Below, in pieces: positions 62,901 to 64,000 of a DNA stretch of 64,000 bases (position 1 is the stretch's first letter; each line of letters begins with the position of its first letter). This DNA is from Pseudomonas sp. NC02. GTDB lineage: Bacteria > Pseudomonadota > Gammaproteobacteria > Pseudomonadales > Pseudomonadaceae. A program made the position numbers and the translations under genes. The stretch lies in NCBI RefSeq assembly GCF_002874965.1, contig NZ_CP025624.1:3224001-3288000 (forward strand), read 5' to 3'. The notes under the pieces were generated by a model. It had not been told where the DNA came from, did not search any database, and worked only from the letters and a program-made list of their open reading frames with translations.

Positions 62901-63862
62901 TGTGGAGCGCTCAGCAACTGCGCATACGTTTGGAGGTCGACGTTGCCGCCGGTCACGATGACGCCCACGCGCTGGCCCCGGAACTGATGCTTGAGGTTTC
63001 GCAGGGCCGCGAGGCCAAGGCAGCCGGTGGGCTCCACGACCATCTTCATGCGCTGCATGAAGAACTTCATCGAGGCCACCAACTCGGCGTCCGAGACAGT
63101 GAAAATGTCAGTGACCTGCTCGCGAATGATCGGGAAGGTGTGCTGACCCAAATGCTGGGTCTGGGCGCCGTCGGCGATGGTGACGGGCGTGTCGATGTGC
63201 ACGATGCTGCCGCTCTGGAAGGAGCGCTGGCCGTCGTTCCCGGCTTCGGGCTCGACCCCGTACACGAGGCAATCGGGCGCCAGCGCATGGGTGGCCAGCG
63301 CGGTGCCGGAGAGCATGCCGCCACCACCCAGGCCGACAAACAGCGCGTCCAGCGGGCCGGTGAACTCCAGCAGCTCCTTCGCGGCAGTGCCCTGGCCGGC
63401 CAGCACGTCCGGGTGGTCGAAGGAGGGGATCAGGGTCATGCCGTGTTGCTCGGCGAGTGTGCGACCGATCTGCTCGCGGTCTTCGGTGATGCGGTCATAG
63501 AACACCACGCTTGCACCGTATTCCCGGGTAGCGGCGACCTTCGCGGCGGGGGCGTCGGTGGGCATCACGATGGTTGCCGGCATCTGCAACAACCGCGCGG
63601 CCAGCGCGATGCCTTGCGCATGATTACCCGAGGAAAACGCCACGACGCCAGCCTTGCGCTGCTGCTCATCAAAACGCGACAGCGCATTGAAGGCGCCGCG
63701 AAACTTGAACGAGCCGGTGCGTTGCAGGTTTTCGCACTTGATAAACACCTGGGCGCCGGTCTCGGCATCGAGGGTACGCGAGGTGAACACCGGCGTGCGG
63801 TGGGCGAAGCCTTCCAGGCGCTCGGCGGCTTTGATTACGTCATGGTAGGAAGACGGTGGCAT
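62897..63862 (-). CDS. Threonine/serine or threo-3-hydroxyaspartate dehydratase
   Basis: The 321-residue fold-type II PLP enzyme has Lys53 in T-G-S-F-K-F-R-G-A, S-S-G-N-H-A-Q-G, and V-G-L-G-G-G-G-M-L-S-G. There is no C-terminal ACT domain, so it is a catabolic, non-allosteric form; threo-3-hydroxyaspartate ammonia-lyase is a good match in size and pattern, but serine/threonine/serine racemase activity cannot be excluded. It is the first gene of the dehydratase-ridA pair. Confidence 0.9.
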   Translation of the reverse strand: MPPSSYHDVIKAAERLEGFAHRTPVFTSRTLDAETGAQVFIKCENLQRTGSFKFRGAFNALSRFDEQQRKAGVVAFSSGNHAQGIALAARLLQMPATIVMPTDAPAAKVAATREYGASVVFYDRITEDREQIGRTLAEQHGMTLIPSFDHPDVLAGQGTAAKELLEFTGPLDALFVGLGGGGMLSGTALATHALAPDCLVYGVEPEAGNDGQRSFQSGSIVHIDTPVTIADGAQTQHLGQHTFPIIREQVTDIFTVSDAELVASMKFFMQRMKMVVEPTGCLGLAALRNLKHQFRGQRVGVIVTGGNVDLQTYAQLLSAPQ

Positions 63863-63888
63863 GGGAGGGACCTCTCGAATGTCGTTAG

Positions 63889-63905
63889 ATGGATAAAATA
63901 TCCAT
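63889..63905. promoter_or_regulatory. Palindrome upstream of the dehydratase-ridA pair
   Basis: ATGGATA (63889-63895), AAA, TATCCAT (63899-63905) are perfect inverted arms, 27 bases before the dehydratase ATG. The halves TGGATA/TATCCA are the same as in the palindrome at 61869-61884 but in the opposite arrangement. Confidence 0.5.
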
Positions 63906-63976
63906 ATCTATACAAACTGTAAAGTTGCATTTCATGCTAGCGTTTCGGGCTTCTCTGATCTGTAGAGGGCTCGACG

Positions 63977-64000
63977 TTGATTCGACTGACCGATTACATC
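63977..64000 (+). CDS. Possible start of a gene cut by the window edge
   Basis: A TTG at 63977-63979 opens a frame reading L-I-R-L-T-D-Y-I to the window end, with AGAGGG 7 bases upstream. Eight codons are too few to assign a family. It would be divergent from the dehydratase and could be its regulator. Confidence 0.25.

Overview
The window reads as chromosome of a fluorescens-group Pseudomonas. The reasons are the GC-rich, densely packed coding on both strands, REP hairpins whose stems read GTGGGAGCGGGCTTGCTCGCGA and TGTAGGAGCTGGCTTGCC, an MvaT/MvaU-type H-NS protein, an orphan ccoN-ccoQ pair like that of P. aeruginosa, and many LysR, AraC, LysE and EamA proteins. No tRNA, rRNA, CRISPR array, IS element or prophage was seen. 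The only recombinase is a solitary tyrosine recombinase.

Layout. 1-1.6 kb: start of mgtA (cut by the window edge), its leader, and a composite REP-containing repeat. 1.6-5.4 kb: LysE exporter, AraC regulator and an arsRBC operon with a palindromic operator. 5.4-9.6 kb: azlCD, small proteins, a DUF1275 protein and a type IB topoisomerase. 9.7-12.3 kb: modABC behind a near-consensus ModE site. 12.3-17.7 kb: nitronate monooxygenase, an alpha/beta hydrolase divergent from a CGNR zinc-finger regulator, and an alkylation-repair operon (2OG oxygenase, alkB, ada). 17.8-21.5 kb: small proteins, lipoproteins and a tsdB-tsdA-like dihaem cytochrome pair. 21.6-31.7 kb: possible sRNA, galU, AraC regulator, TonB siderophore receptor, gorA, a KfrA-like coiled-coil protein divergent from the tyrosine recombinase, then ahpC and ahpF behind an OxyR-like site. 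31.7-44.2 kb: gloA, mvaU, an EAL phosphodiesterase, LysR/EamA pair, hppD, a 410-residue toxin-like orphan, RarD-type permease, aldo/keto reductase, LysR/SDR pair and a Tyr/Pro/Gln-rich exported protein. 44.4-50.1 kb: a sugar-acid/glycerate module (MFS, CdaR-type regulator, glycerate kinase), GNAT, Asp/Glu racemase. 50.2-51.9 kb: orphan ccoNQ. 52.1-57.8 kb: a four-gene catabolic operon (ALDH, MFS, enolase-superfamily enzyme, GMC oxidoreductase). 57.9-64 kb: an amino-acid deamination cluster (serine dehydratase-like enzyme, SSS symporter, D-threonine aldolase/D-serine dehydratase-like enzyme, DauR-like regulator, RidA, hydroxyaspartate/threonine dehydratase).

How it works together. Several modules carry visible control sites: ModE on modABC, an ArsR palindrome on arsRBC, tandem 30-bp repeats between the CGNR regulator and its hydrolase, a palindrome between kfrA-like and recombinase genes, and a 16-bp perfect palindrome between the D-amino-acid lyase and the DauR-like gene. 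In the last 6 kb, enamine/imine-releasing PLP enzymes sit with RidA, the protein that removes such intermediates. The points most worth a second look are the Ada protein lacking three of four zinc cysteines, the two copies of a composite inverted repeat with different REP cores, the KfrA/recombinase pair, the tandem CGNR operators, and the enolase-superfamily enzyme with Gly where a metal-binding Asp is usual.
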